A stretch of 64,000 nt of DNA, taken from the NCBI RefSeq assembly GCF_002920615.1, contig NZ_PQSU01000010.1, positions 186,001-250,000 of the forward strand, read 5' to 3'. The notes beneath the pieces were generated by a model. It made no database searches. It was not told where the DNA came from and was given only the letters and a program-made list of their open reading frames with translations. Of the stretch, positions 8,103 to 17,452 are shown one piece after another; within the stretch, counting starts at the first letter, position 1; each line of letters opens with the position of its first letter. Origin of the DNA: Streptomyces sp. Ru62. GTDB lineage: Bacteria > Actinomycetota > Actinomycetes > Streptomycetales > Streptomycetaceae. A program made the position numbers and the translations under genes.

Positions 8103-10910
8103 ATGACAGAGGACCTCTCACCGGCCGAGCGGTACGCGGCAGCCCGCAGGCGGGCAGCCGAGCAGGCCACCGCGCTCGCCTCCTTCCGCGAGATGTACGA
8201 CTTCGGCCTCGACCCCTTCCAGATCGAGGCCTGCCAGGCGCTCGAAGCCGGGAAGGGCGTTCTGGTGGCCGCCCCCACCGGCTCGGGCAAGACGATCGTG
8301 GGCGAGTTCGCCGTCCACCTCGCCCTGGAGCAGGGCAAGAAGTGCTTCTACACGACACCCATCAAGGCGCTGTCGAACCAGAAGTACGCCGACCTGTGCC
8401 GCCGCTACGGCACCGGCAAGGTGGGCCTGCTCACCGGCGACAACAGCGTGAACTCCGACGCCCCGGTGGTCGTGATGACCACCGAGGTGCTGCGGAACAT
8501 GCTCTACGCCGGCTCGCAGACCCTCCTCGGCCTCGGCTACGTGGTCATGGACGAGGTGCACTACCTCTCCGACCGCTTCCGCGGCGCCGTCTGGGAGGAG
8601 GTGATCATCCACCTGCCCGAGTCGGTGACCCTGGTCTCGCTCTCCGCCACCGTGTCCAACGCGGAGGAGTTCGGTGACTGGCTGGACACCGTCCGTGGCG
8701 ACACCGAGGTGATCGTCTCCGAGCACCGTCCCGTGCCGCTGTTCCAGCACGTGCTCGCCGGGCGGCGGATGTACGACCTGTTCGAGGAGGGCGAGGGCCA
8801 CAAGAAGGCCGTCAATCCCGACCTGGTCCGACTGGCCCGGATGGAGGCCACCCGGCCGTCGTACCAGGACCGCAGGCGCGGCCGGGCGATGCGCGAGGCC
8901 GACCGGGAGCGCGAGCGCAGACAGCGCTCGCGCGTGTGGACGCCGGGCCGCCCCGAGGTCATCGAACGGCTCGACTCCGAGGGCCTGCTCCCGGCCATCA
9001 CCTTCATCTTCAGCCGTGCCGCCTGCGAGGCCGCCGTCCAGCAGTGCCTGTACGCGGGCCTGCGGCTCAACGACGAGGAGGCACGCGAGCAGGTCCGCGC
9101 CCTGGTCGAGGAGCGCACCGCCTCCATCCCGACCGAGGACCTGCACGTCCTCGGCTACTACGAATGGCTGGAGGGCCTGGAGCGCGGCATCGCCGCCCAC
9201 CACGCGGGCATGCTGCCGACCTTCAAGGAGGTCGTGGAGGAGCTGTTCGTACGCGGCCTGGTCAAGGCCGTGTTCGCCACCGAGACCCTCGCGCTCGGCA
9301 TCAACATGCCCGCCCGCTCGGTGGTGCTGGAGAAGCTGGTCAAGTGGAACGGCGAGCAGCACGCCGACATCACACCCGGGGAGTACACCCAGCTGACGGG
9401 CCGGGCCGGCCGCCGCGGCATCGACGTCGAGGGCCACGCCGTGGTGCTGTGGCAGCGCGGCATGAGCCCCGAGCACCTCGCCGGTCTCGCGGGCACGCGC
9501 ACGTACCCGCTGCGCTCCAGCTTCAAGCCGTCGTACAACATGGCGGTCAACCTGGTCGAGCAGTTCGGCCGGCACCGCTCGCGCGAGCTGCTGGAGACCT
9601 CCTTCGCCCAGTTCCAGGCCGACAAGTCGGTCGTGGGCATCTCGCGCCAGGTGCAGCGCAACGAGGAGGGGCTGGCCGGTTACAAGGCCTCGATGACCTG
9701 TCACCTCGGCGACTTCGAGGAGTACGCGCGGCTGCGCCGCGAGCTGAAGGACCGGGAGACCGAGCTGGCCCGGCAGGGCGCGAACGAGCGGCGTGCCGAG
9801 GCCGCCGTCGCCCTGGAGAAGCTGAAGCCGGGCGATGTCATCCATGTGCCCACCGGCAAGTACGCGGGCCTCGCCCTGGTCCTGGACCCCGGCCTGCCCG
9901 CGGGCCGGTCCAACGGCCACCGCGGCTTCGACCACCACGACGGGCCGCGGCCGCTGGTGCTGACCGCCGAACGGCAGGTCAAGCGGCTGGCGTCGATGGA
10001 CTTCCCGGTGCCGGTCGAGCCGCTGGACCGGATGCGGATCCCGAAGACCTTCAATCCGCGCTCGCCGCAGTCGCGTCGGGACCTCGCCTCCGCGCTGCGG
10101 ACCAAGGCCGGGCACATCCCGCCGGAGCGGGCGCGCAAGAAGCGGTCCCAGGCCGCCGACGACCGGGAGATCGCACGGCTGCGGACGGCGATCCGCGCCC
10201 ATCCCTGCCACGGGTGCAACGACCGTGAGGACCACGCCCGCTGGGCCGAGCGCTACCACCGGCTGATGCGCGACACCTCGCAGCTGGAGCGGCGCATCGA
10301 GGGCCGTACCAACACCATCGCGCGGACCTTCGACCGGATCGTGGCCCTGCTGACCGAGCTGGACTACCTGCGCGGTGACGAGGTCACCGAGCACGGCAAG
10401 CGGCTCGCGCGGCTCTACGGCGAACTGGACCTGCTGGCCAGCGAGTGCCTGCGCGAGCGGGTCTGGGAGGGGCTGGCCCCCGCCGAACTCGCCGCCTGTG
10501 TCTCGGCGTTGGTGTACGAGGCCCGCGTCGGCGACGACGCCATGGCGCCGAAGCTGCCCTCCGGCAAGGCCAAGGCCGCGCTCGGTGAGATGGTCCGCAT
10601 CTGGGGCCGGCTCGACGGGCTGGAGGAGGAGTTCCGGATCCACCAGAGCGAGGGCGTCGGGCAGCGGGAACCGGATCTCGGGTTCGCCTGGGCCGCGTAC
10701 ATGTGGGCGTCCGGCAAGGGGCTCGACGAGGTGCTGCGGGAGGCGGAGATGCCGGCCGGGGACTTCGTGCGGTGGTGCAAGCAGGTCATCGACGTGCTCG
10801 GGCAGATCTCCGCGGCGGCTCCCGTGGAGGGCTCGACCGTGGCCAAGGCCGCGCGCAAGGCCGTCGATCAGTTGCTGCGGGGTGTGGTCGCCTACTCGTC
10901 CGTGGGGTGA
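8103..10910 (+). CDS. helY: HelY-like DEAD/DEAH-box helicase (Ski2/Mtr4-like)
   Basis: 935 residues from ATG 8103; an in-frame GTG at 8046 would add 19 non-conserved residues. Motif I APTGSGKT is near residue 62, motif II DEVH near 160, motif III SAT near 195, and motif VI QLTGRAGRRG near 440. After the two RecA domains comes a winged-helix and a helical C-terminal region with a CHGCNDREDH cysteine/histidine cluster near residue 710, as in Ski2-like helicases. The role is probably ATP-dependent unwinding of RNA. It sits downstream of tatC, the same order as in other actinobacteria. Symbol by similarity to mycobacterial HelY. Confidence 0.9.
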   Translation: MTEDLSPAERYAAARRRAAEQATALASFREMYDFGLDPFQIEACQALEAGKGVLVAAPTGSGKTIVGEFAVHLALEQGKKCFYTTPIKALSNQKYADLCRRYGTGKVGLLTGDNSVNSDAPVVVMTTEVLRNMLYAGSQTLLGLGYVVMDEVHYLSDRFRGAVWEEVIIHLPESVTLVSLSATVSNAEEFGDWLDTVRGDTEVIVSEHRPVPLFQHVLAGRRMYDLFEEGEGHKKAVNPDLVRLARMEATRPSYQDRRRGRAMREADRERERRQRSRVWTPGRPEVIERLDSEGLLPAITFIFSRAACEAAVQQCLYAGLRLNDEEAREQVRALVEERTASIPTEDLHVLGYYEWLEGLERGIAAHHAGMLPTFKEVVEELFVRGLVKAVFATETLALGINMPARSVVLEKLVKWNGEQHADITPGEYTQLTGRAGRRGIDVEGHAVVLWQRGMSPEHLAGLAGTRTYPLRSSFKPSYNMAVNLVEQFGRHRSRELLETSFAQFQADKSVVGISRQVQRNEEGLAGYKASMTCHLGDFEEYARLRRELKDRETELARQGANERRAEAAVALEKLKPGDVIHVPTGKYAGLALVLDPGLPAGRSNGHRGFDHHDGPRPLVLTAERQVKRLASMDFPVPVEPLDRMRIPKTFNPRSPQSRRDLASALRTKAGHIPPERARKKRSQAADDREIARLRTAIRAHPCHGCNDREDHARWAERYHRLMRDTSQLERRIEGRTNTIARTFDRIVALLTELDYLRGDEVTEHGKRLARLYGELDLLASECLRERVWEGLAPAELAACVSALVYEARVGDDAMAPKLPSGKAKAALGEMVRIWGRLDGLEEEFRIHQSEGVGQREPDLGFAWAAYMWASGKGLDEVLREAEMPAGDFVRWCKQVIDVLGQISAAAPVEGSTVAKAARKAVDQLLRGVVAYSSVG

Positions 10911-11467
10911 CCCGCCGGCAGGGGCTCGGGCCGTCCTCTCCGGGCGGTCCGGGCCCCGCGGCGTACCAGGGCCGCGTCGGGAGCGGGGAACGCCACCGGG
11001 GCCGGGATCACCGTGCTGCCCGTCGGCCGGCGGGTGGCAGCCTGCTCGGGCGCGGAGTGCCGGCCGTCTTCGCCCGGTGGTCGCCGGGGGAGGCGGTGCT
11101 CGATGTGACCGGGGGATGGCGGTCACGGCGAAGGGAACGGGGGTCGCACCCGTCGAGGTGCGGCCCCCGTCGTCATTTCACTCCGCGCGGTGAGTGACTT
11201 TCGTACACCCGTGTGCGGTTACTCCTCGTGTGCGAGCAAAAGCCCAGCGTGCAAAAGGAGTTGAGAGTACTCCCCTCGCGGGGCGATTTCAGGTGCTTGC
11301 CGAATATGACACGGCGATGATCCGGTCGGACTAAGCTCGCCCGCGGCGCACCGAGTTGAGGTAAATCGTGCGTCTGTTCCCAAATGCGGAATGCATCCCG
11401 TTCAGCCCCGTGTACCTTCCCCCCGCAAGCACCCCCGAACCCAGCCGATTCGTCTCAGAAGGCATCC
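10911..11467 (+). other. 557-bp intergenic region between helY and the conservon
   Basis: No convincing gene. The first half is GC-rich and contains a terminator hairpin (listed separately). The second half, about 11190-11467, is distinctly AT-richer and probably holds the conservon promoter. A TAAGCT at 11332-11337 fits a -10 element, and ATGACA at 11306-11311 resembles a -35, but the 20-bp spacing is too long to be sure. The sequence AGAAGG just before the ATG at 11468 is the ribosome binding site of the first conservon gene. Confidence 0.5.
11137..11170. terminator. Hairpin terminator downstream of helY
   Basis: Arms at 11137-11150 and 11157-11170 pair over 14 positions with one G-U, around a 6-nt loop. 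No U-tract follows. Probably ends the helY transcript. Confidence 0.65.
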
Positions 11468-13138
11468 ATGGTGAGTGTTCAGAAGCCTCCCGGTCGCCGT
11501 GAACGTCCCTATGCGCGCGTGCTGTTGCCACCGGCCATAGTGATGGCCGCGGCGGCCGGGGCCGCCGTCGCCCTGGTACCGCCCACGGCCCGGCTCGCCG
11601 TCGGCGTGTGCGGAGCACTGGCCGTCCTGCTGGTCCTCGGCACGGCCGGGGAGGCCGCCCGGCGCGGCCGTCTGCTCCGCGAGGCACGGGCCGAACACGC
11701 CCGGCACACCGCGTACCTGGAGCAGCGGATCGCCGCGCACAACGATCTGATGGAGCGCTTCGCCACCGACGTCCTGCCCGCCGGCTTCTACCGGCTGCGC
11801 CGCGGCCAGGTGCTCCGGGACGTCGTACGCGACGTGTTCGACGCGGACCCCGAACTGCGCGGCCTGCCCGAGGGCTACCGCGAGCTGGTGCGCATCGCGC
11901 TGCGCGGCGCCGACCAGGAGATCTCGATGCGCGACGCCACCGAGCGCTCCTTCGTGAGCGTCGCCCGGCGCGTCCAGGCCATCGTCCACCAGCAGGCCTA
12001 CGAACTCCGCGAGATGGAGGAGGACCACGGCCGCAACCCCGAGGTCTTCGACGACCTGCTGCGCATCGACCACGGCACCTCGCTGATCGGCCGGCTCGCC
12101 GACACCATCTCCGTCCTCGGCGGCGGCCGGCCCGGCCGCCAGTGGCCCAAGCCGGTCTCCCTCTACAGCGTGCTGCGCGGCGCGATGTCCCGCATCCTGG
12201 AGTACCGCCGCATCAACCTCGCCTCGATCGTCAACATCAACATCAAGGGCACCTCGGTCGAGCCGGTCATCCACGCCGCCGCCGAGCTCCTCGACAACGC
12301 GACGCGCTACTCGCCGCCGTCGACCAAGGTGCACGTCACCGCCGTCGAGGTGCAGGCAGGCGTCGTCATCGAGATCGAGGACTGCGGCGTCAGCCTGAGC
12401 GAGGAGTCCCGCGCCCGCATCGAGCGGATGATCGAGGACGCCAAGAACGGCGAGGACGCGCACAACCTCGGCGAGAACCCGCGCCTCGGCCTCGCCGTCG
12501 TCGGCCGCCTCTGCAAGCGGTTCGACATGGACGTCTCACTGCGCTCCTCCGCGTACGGCGGTGTCCGCGCGATCCTCGTGGTGCCGCGGGTCATGACGAC
12601 CACCGAACCCGGCGTCGGCGCCGCGCACGGCATCGGGGCCGCCGCCGCCCAGATCCCCACGGCGGACGCCGTCGAGGGCCCCAAGCGCCCGCCCAAGAAG
12701 CGCCGTCCCACCAGCCCCAAGATCCCCGCCGGGATCTCGCTGGAGGACGACGTCCCCGAGGTCACCGAGTGGACCGCGGGCGGCCTCCCGCAGCGCCGCA
12801 GCCGGGTCAAGACCCCGCTCAGTCAGCGGTACGCGGAACAGGCCGCCATCGAACGCGCCGAGCGCGAGGGCCGGCCGACCATCTGGTCGCAGAAGAAGGC
12901 GGAGCCGGAACCCGAGCCCGAGATCGACCCCGAGCGCAAGAAGCTCATGGAACGGCCGCCGGGCATGTGGATGGAGGCCTTCTGGGACGGCCTGCGGGAG
13001 GGCATGCCCCCGGACACCCCCACCCACCAGCTGACCGACTTCACGCTCCACCCGACCAAGTACCTGCATCTGCTCAACGATCCGGCCGACCCCGCCGAGG
13101 GCGCCACTGTGGCCGACGACGAGGGGGACCTCAAGTGA
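11468..13138 (+). CDS. rarA: Conservon histidine-kinase-like ATPase (CvnA9/RarA type)
   Basis: 556 residues from ATG 11468 (AGAAGG upstream). Two hydrophobic helices near the N-terminus (about 20-60) anchor it in the membrane. A helical region follows. A GHKL ATPase domain lies at about residues 255-380: N-box AELLDNATRYSPP, G1 EIEDCGV, G2 GLAVVGRL. No phospho-acceptor histidine domain is visible, which is typical of conservon A proteins, and the C-terminal about 150 residues are Pro/Lys/Glu-rich and disordered. In S. coelicolor the cvn9 operon (rarA-E) restrains aerial mycelium formation and antibiotic production, with RarA proposed to act on the GTPase RarD. It overlaps the next gene by 4 bp (GTGA), indicating translational coupling. 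Confidence 0.92.
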   Translation: MVSVQKPPGRRERPYARVLLPPAIVMAAAAGAAVALVPPTARLAVGVCGALAVLLVLGTAGEAARRGRLLREARAEHARHTAYLEQRIAAHNDLMERFATDVLPAGFYRLRRGQVLRDVVRDVFDADPELRGLPEGYRELVRIALRGADQEISMRDATERSFVSVARRVQAIVHQQAYELREMEEDHGRNPEVFDDLLRIDHGTSLIGRLADTISVLGGGRPGRQWPKPVSLYSVLRGAMSRILEYRRINLASIVNINIKGTSVEPVIHAAAELLDNATRYSPPSTKVHVTAVEVQAGVVIEIEDCGVSLSEESRARIERMIEDAKNGEDAHNLGENPRLGLAVVGRLCKRFDMDVSLRSSAYGGVRAILVVPRVMTTTEPGVGAAHGIGAAAAQIPTADAVEGPKRPPKKRRPTSPKIPAGISLEDDVPEVTEWTAGGLPQRRSRVKTPLSQRYAEQAAIERAEREGRPTIWSQKKAEPEPEPEIDPERKKLMERPPGMWMEAFWDGLREGMPPDTPTHQLTDFTLHPTKYLHLLNDPADPAEGATVADDEGDLK

Positions 13139-13539
13139 TCCAGCAGCGAGGCAACCTGGACTGGATGCTCAAGCAGCTGAACGACGGCGTGCCGGGCATC
13201 GAGATGATCGTGGTCCTTTCCGCCGACGGGCTGCGCATCGCCCGCTACGGCGGCGATCCCGACGCCGCCGACCGGGTGGCCGCCGCCTGCGCGGGCGTAC
13301 AGAGCCTGGCCAGTGCCATCATCCAGGAGCTGCCCGGCGCCGGCGACATGAAGACCGTCGTCTTCGAGATCGACGGCGGTTACTTCTACCTCATGAACGC
13401 GGGGGACAACGCCTACCTCGCCGTGCTCTCCGACGTGACCTGCGAACCGGGGCGGATGAGCGGCATGATGCGCGACCTCGTCGTCCGGATCGGCGCCCAT
13501 CTCAGCAGTCCGCCCCGGCGGAACGGGCAGACCGTATGA
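13135..13539 (+). CDS. rarB: Roadblock/LC7 domain protein (CvnB9/RarB type)
   Basis: 134 residues from a GTG that overlaps the stop of the preceding gene. The whole protein is a Roadblock/LC7 fold: QRGNLDWMLKQLNDGVPGIEMIVVLSADGL at the start, then a repeating alpha-beta pattern. Such proteins bind Ras-like GTPases and may work as GTPase-activating or scaffold subunits, as MglB does for MglA. Partner here would be the GTPase two genes downstream. It overlaps the next gene by 4 bp (ATGA). Confidence 0.92.
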   Translation: MIQQRGNLDWMLKQLNDGVPGIEMIVVLSADGLRIARYGGDPDAADRVAAACAGVQSLASAIIQELPGAGDMKTVVFEIDGGYFYLMNAGDNAYLAVLSDVTCEPGRMSGMMRDLVVRIGAHLSSPPRRNGQTV

Positions 13540-13988
13540 CCCCTCCACGACGCACGCGGCGCCGGCCGCAGCCTCCGCCCGCTCCCCAGCCCCCGCGCCT
13601 GCCGCAGCCCCCGCAGCCCTCGCGGCCTCCGTCGCCGGAGGCGGCGGAGGCCAAGGGGCCGGGCGACAACCCGGAACGGCTGTACTCCGTCACCGGGTCC
13701 GGCGACGGCGCCCGCGCCGAACTCGATCTGGTGACCCTGATCGTGGCGCGCGCCGCGCCCCCGGTCTCCGCCACCCCGGAACAGGCGGCGGTGCTCCGGC
13801 TCTGCAACACCCCCCTGTCCGTGGCGGAGCTGTCGGCCTACCTCCGGCTGCCGTTCAGCACGATGACCGTCCTGCTCACCGAGCTGATCACGGCCGAACT
13901 GGTGCAGGCGCGCGCCCCCATCGTCCGCCAGGCGCTCCCCGACCGTTCACTCCTCGAAGCGGTGATGCATGGACTTCAACGGCTCTGA
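13536..13988 (+). CDS. rarC: DUF742 protein (CvnC9/RarC type)
   Basis: 150 residues. The first about 40 residues are almost all Pro, Arg and Gln and look disordered. The rest is a DUF742 domain: NPERLYSVTGSG, then LVTLIVAR and a winged-helix-like segment (AAVLRLCNTPLSVAELSAYLRLPFSTMTVLL) ending in QALPDRSLLEAVMHGLQRL. DUF742 proteins always accompany conservon ATPases and GTPases; their biochemical role is not settled. It overlaps the GTPase gene by 20 bp, so translation is tightly coupled. Confidence 0.92.
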   Translation: MTPPRRTRRRPQPPPAPQPPRLPQPPQPSRPPSPEAAEAKGPGDNPERLYSVTGSGDGARAELDLVTLIVARAAPPVSATPEQAAVLRLCNTPLSVAELSAYLRLPFSTMTVLLTELITAELVQARAPIVRQALPDRSLLEAVMHGLQRL

Positions 13989-14589
13989 CACCCTCCCCGG
14001 CCCGCGCACCGAGGACCACCTGCCGCACACCGCGCAGGCCGCGGTGAAGATCGTGATCGTGGGGGGCTTCGGCGTCGGCAAGACCACCATGGTCGGTTCG
14101 GTCAGCGAGATCAGACCGCTGACCACGGAGGAGACCATGACCCAGGCCGGCATCGGCGTCGACGACGACTACGGCTCCGAGTCCAAGACGGCCACCACCG
14201 TGGCCATGGACTTCGGCCGGATCAGCATCACCGAGAAACTGGTGCTCTACCTCTTCGGCACCCCCGGCCAGGAGCGCTTCTGGTTCCTGTGGAACGGCCT
14301 GTTCGAAGGCGCGCTCGGCGCCGTCGTCCTGGTCGACACCCGGCGCCTGGAGGTCAGCTTCGACGTGATGGGCCGGCTGGAGGAGGGCGGTGTGCCCTTC
14401 GTCGTCGCCGTCAACTCCTTCCCGGACGCGCCCCGTTACCCGATCGAGGAACTGCGCACCGCCCTGGACCTGAGCCCGGACATCCCGATCATCGACTGCG
14501 ATGTGCGGCGCCGGGCCTCCAGCAAGGACGTGCTGATGACCCTGATGGGCTTCCTGCACTCCCTCGCCATGTCCGGCGCCCTCACCTGA
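13969..14589 (+). CDS. rarD: Conservon Ras-like GTPase (CvnD9/RarD type)
   Basis: 206 residues. P-loop GGFGVGKTTMVG is near residue 32. The switch II element reads LFGTPGQERF, with Thr-Pro in place of the usual Asp-x-x-Gly, as in MglA-like GTPases. The NKxD base-recognition motif is replaced by VNSFPD, which may weaken guanine specificity; this is seen across the conservon D family. It is proposed to switch between GTP and GDP states under control of the ATPase and roadblock proteins. A 46-bp gap separates it from the P450. Confidence 0.93.
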   Translation: MDFNGSDTLPGPRTEDHLPHTAQAAVKIVIVGGFGVGKTTMVGSVSEIRPLTTEETMTQAGIGVDDDYGSESKTATTVAMDFGRISITEKLVLYLFGTPGQERFWFLWNGLFEGALGAVVLVDTRRLEVSFDVMGRLEEGGVPFVVAVNSFPDAPRYPIEELRTALDLSPDIPIIDCDVRRRASSKDVLMTLMGFLHSLAMSGALT

Positions 14590-14635
14590 CCGGCAGCCCA
14601 CCGACCCCGACCCCTTCCGCCCCGGAGCGACCACT

Positions 14636-16129
14636 GTGACGCCTGAATCCCCCTCACCGACCGGGACACCCGACACCCTCTCCGGTCCGCCACCGGGCTG
14701 CCCCGCGCACGGCCTCGGCCCCGGCATGCCGCGCCGGCTGTACGGCCCCGACGCTGAGGACCTCGGCGACCTCTACGAACGCCTGCGGGAGGAGCACGGC
14801 CCCGTGGCACCCGTGCTGCTCCACGACGACGTACCGATGTGGGTGGTCCTCGGCCACGCCGAGAACCTGCAACTCGTGCGGAACCCCTCGCAGTTCACCC
14901 GCGACAGCCGGATCTGGACCCCGCTGCGCGAGGGCATGGTCAAGCCCGACCACCCGCTCATGCCGCACATCGCCTGGCAGCCCATCTGCTCCCACGCCGA
15001 GGGCGAGGAGCACAAGCGGCTGCGCGGCGCGGTCACCGCGGCCATGGAGACCATCGACCACCGCGGGGTGCGCCGGCACATCGGCCGCTACACCCAGATC
15101 CTGGTCAACAGCTTCTGCGAGCGGGGCCGGGCCGAGCTGGTCTCCCAGTTCGCCGAGCACCTGCCGATGGCCGTGATGTGCGAGATCCTCGGCATGCCCG
15201 AGGAGTACAACGACCGGATGGTGCAGGCCGCCCGTGACGCACTCAAGGGCACCGAGACCGCCATCCAGAGCCACGCCTACGTCATGGACGCGCTCAGCCG
15301 GCTCACCACCCGGCGGCGGGTCCGGCCCGAGGACGACTTCACCAGCCACCTCCTCACCCATCCGGCCGGGCTCAGCGACGACGAGGTCCGCGAACACCTG
15401 CGGGTCGTCCTCTTCGCCGCTTACGAGGCCACCGCGAACCTGCTCGCCAACGCGCTGCGCATGGTCCTCACCGAGCCGGGGTTCCGGGCCCAGCTCAACG
15501 GCGGCCAGATGACCGTGCCGGAGGCGATCGAGCAGTCGCTGTGGGACGAGCCGCCGTTCAGCACGGTCTTCGGCTACTACGCCAAGCAGGACACCGAGCT
15601 GGGCGGCCGGCGGATCCGCAAGGGCGACGGGCTGCTCTTCGCGCCGGCACCGGGCAACATCGACCCGCGGGTGCGGCCCGACCTGTCCGCGAGCATGCAG
15701 GGCAACCGCGCCCACCTCGCCTTCGGCGGCGGCCCGCACGAGTGTCCCGGCCAGGACATCGGCCGCGCCATCGCCGACGTCGGCGTCGACGCGCTGCTCA
15801 CCCGGCTGTCCGACATCCAGCTCGACTGCGCCGAGGAGGACCTGCGCTGGCGGTCGTCCATCGCCTCCCGGCACCTGGTGGCCCTGCCGGTGCGCTTCGA
15901 ACCGAAGCCGCAGCAGGACGTCGACATGCCGCCGCGTGCCATGCCGGTCCCGCCGCAGCGCTCCGACTGGCAGGTCGGCACCCTGGGCAGCGACCCGGCC
16001 CCGGCCACCGAGCCGACCCCGGCACCCGCCCGTACGTCCTTCGCGCCGGCCCCCACCCCTCCAGCCCCGGAACCGTCCCGCCCCCGGGGTCTGTGGGGGC
16101 GAGCGCTGCGCTGGTGGCGCGGAGAGTGA
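14636..16129 (+). CDS. rarE: Cytochrome P450 lacking the ExxR arginine (CvnE9/RarE, CYP157-like)
   Basis: 497 residues from a GTG. The heme-binding loop FGGGPHECPGQDIGR (cysteine near residue 367) is complete, and the I-helix reads AAYEAT, equivalent to the oxygen-activating AGxET. The K-helix reads EQSLW where nearly all P450s have ExxR, so the structural arginine is missing. This exact variation is known for the CYP157 family of Streptomyces, often encoded in conservons. A Pro-rich tail of about 90 residues follows the catalytic domain. Substrate unknown; redox partners are not encoded nearby. Last gene of the operon. A non-catalytic or scaffolding role is possible. Confidence 0.9.
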   Translation: MTPESPSPTGTPDTLSGPPPGCPAHGLGPGMPRRLYGPDAEDLGDLYERLREEHGPVAPVLLHDDVPMWVVLGHAENLQLVRNPSQFTRDSRIWTPLREGMVKPDHPLMPHIAWQPICSHAEGEEHKRLRGAVTAAMETIDHRGVRRHIGRYTQILVNSFCERGRAELVSQFAEHLPMAVMCEILGMPEEYNDRMVQAARDALKGTETAIQSHAYVMDALSRLTTRRRVRPEDDFTSHLLTHPAGLSDDEVREHLRVVLFAAYEATANLLANALRMVLTEPGFRAQLNGGQMTVPEAIEQSLWDEPPFSTVFGYYAKQDTELGGRRIRKGDGLLFAPAPGNIDPRVRPDLSASMQGNRAHLAFGGGPHECPGQDIGRAIADVGVDALLTRLSDIQLDCAEEDLRWRSSIASRHLVALPVRFEPKPQQDVDMPPRAMPVPPQRSDWQVGTLGSDPAPATEPTPAPARTSFAPAPTPPAPEPSRPRGLWGRALRWWRGE

Positions 16130-16414
16130 CAGCGGTGCCGCACGGCTCCGCCGGACTGGGACACCTCAGCCCGCCGGCGCACGCCCGGCGGACCGGCGTC
16201 TCGTGCGGCGGGGGCCGTGCCGGTGGGATCGGTCAGTTCGGCGGGGTCGGCCGCCTCGGCAGGTCGGTTCCCCCCGGCGGGCCGCGTCCGAGGGTTTGGG
16301 TTCGTCGGCGGCGCCGGTCGTGTCTCATGGGTCCGTGCCACCCCAGGGCCCCGCTGAGGCCAGGTCCGTAGCACGGGGTCCGTGCCGGCCGGTGGGGCGG
16401 TTTCCCCGCCGGGG

Positions 16415-17365
16415 CTAGGTCCCGTTCGCCCAAGTCTCGGGTGACGTCCACGCGTGCAAGGTGCGGGCGCTGGTGAACGTGTGGTCCTTGCCGGTGACCG
16501 GGTCGGTGAACTCCAGCCCGCGCGCGAGCAGTTGCAGCGGGCGGCGGAAGTCGTCGGCCGGTACCGGGGCGGTCACCTCGGGGTACAGCGGGTCGCCGAG
16601 GATGGGCACGCCCAGCGCGGTCAGGTGCACCCGGAGCTGGTGGGTCTGCCCGGTGGCCGGCATGAGCCGGTAGCGGCCGAGCCCGGCCCGGTGTCCGGTC
16701 AGTTCCACCCGGGTCTGCGCGTTCGGCTCGCCCGGCACCTCCCGCGCGGCCGGCACCCCGCGCTCCTTCACGATCCTGCTGCGCACGGTCCGGGGCAGGA
16801 CGAGCGCGGGATCGTACGGCGCCACCGCCTCGTACTCCTTGCGCACCCGCCGGTCCCGGAACAGCGACTGGTACGCGCCCCGCTCCTCCGGCCGCACCGT
16901 GAACAGCACCAGCCCGGCGGTGAGCCGGTCCAGCCGGTGCGCCGCCGTCAGCGTCGGAATGCCCAGCTCACGCCGGAGCCGGGCCAGCGCGGTCTCGGCG
17001 ACATGCGCACCGCGCGGGGTCGTGGCCAGGAAGTGCGGCTTGTCGGCGACCACGATGTGCTCGTCCCGGTACACCACCTCCACCGGGAACGGCACCGGCA
17101 CCTCGGCGGGCAGCTCGCGGTGGAACCAGACGAACATCCCCGGCCGGTACGGCGCGTCCGGCGCCACGGCCCGCCCGTCGGCCCCGACCACCAGCCCGGC
17201 GGCGAACATCGACTCGACCACCCCGGCCGGAGCCCCCGTCAGCCGCTGCACCAGGTGCTCCCGCACGGTGGCCCACGTCCCGTCCGCGGGCAGCCGGACG
17301 CGGACGGGGTCCACGCCCTCGCGCTGGGGGAGCGGGGCGGGCGGGGGCGGGGTACGGCGTCTCAT
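16415..17365 (-). CDS. RluA-family pseudouridine synthase
   Basis: 316 residues from the ATG at 17365. An N-terminal S4-like segment (about residues 20-90) precedes the catalytic domain. The catalytic motif is AAHRLDRLTAGL, whose aspartate attacks uridine, and the downstream ATGQTHQLRVHL and ILGDPLYP motifs are typical of the RluA family. The enzyme should isomerise uridine to pseudouridine in rRNA or tRNA; the exact target cannot be told. A much longer open frame upstream runs through the divergent acetyltransferase gene and was not used. It faces the conservon P450 across 285 bp. Confidence 0.9.
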   Translation of the reverse strand: MRRRTPPPPAPLPQREGVDPVRVRLPADGTWATVREHLVQRLTGAPAGVVESMFAAGLVVGADGRAVAPDAPYRPGMFVWFHRELPAEVPVPFPVEVVYRDEHIVVADKPHFLATTPRGAHVAETALARLRRELGIPTLTAAHRLDRLTAGLVLFTVRPEERGAYQSLFRDRRVRKEYEAVAPYDPALVLPRTVRSRIVKERGVPAAREVPGEPNAQTRVELTGHRAGLGRYRLMPATGQTHQLRVHLTALGVPILGDPLYPEVTAPVPADDFRRPLQLLARGLEFTDPVTGKDHTFTSARTLHAWTSPETWANGT

Positions 17366-17452
17366 CGGGGTCAAGGGTACGGGGGCACGGTCACCCCGGT
17401 GGCCGTCGGAAAGAGGCGGTCCACCGGTCCCGTACTCGGCAGGATGGGGATC

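Noticed and set aside
8118..11126. Long open frame opposite the helicase gene
   Set aside because: High-GC antisense shadow without domains; the plus-strand frame has all helicase motifs.
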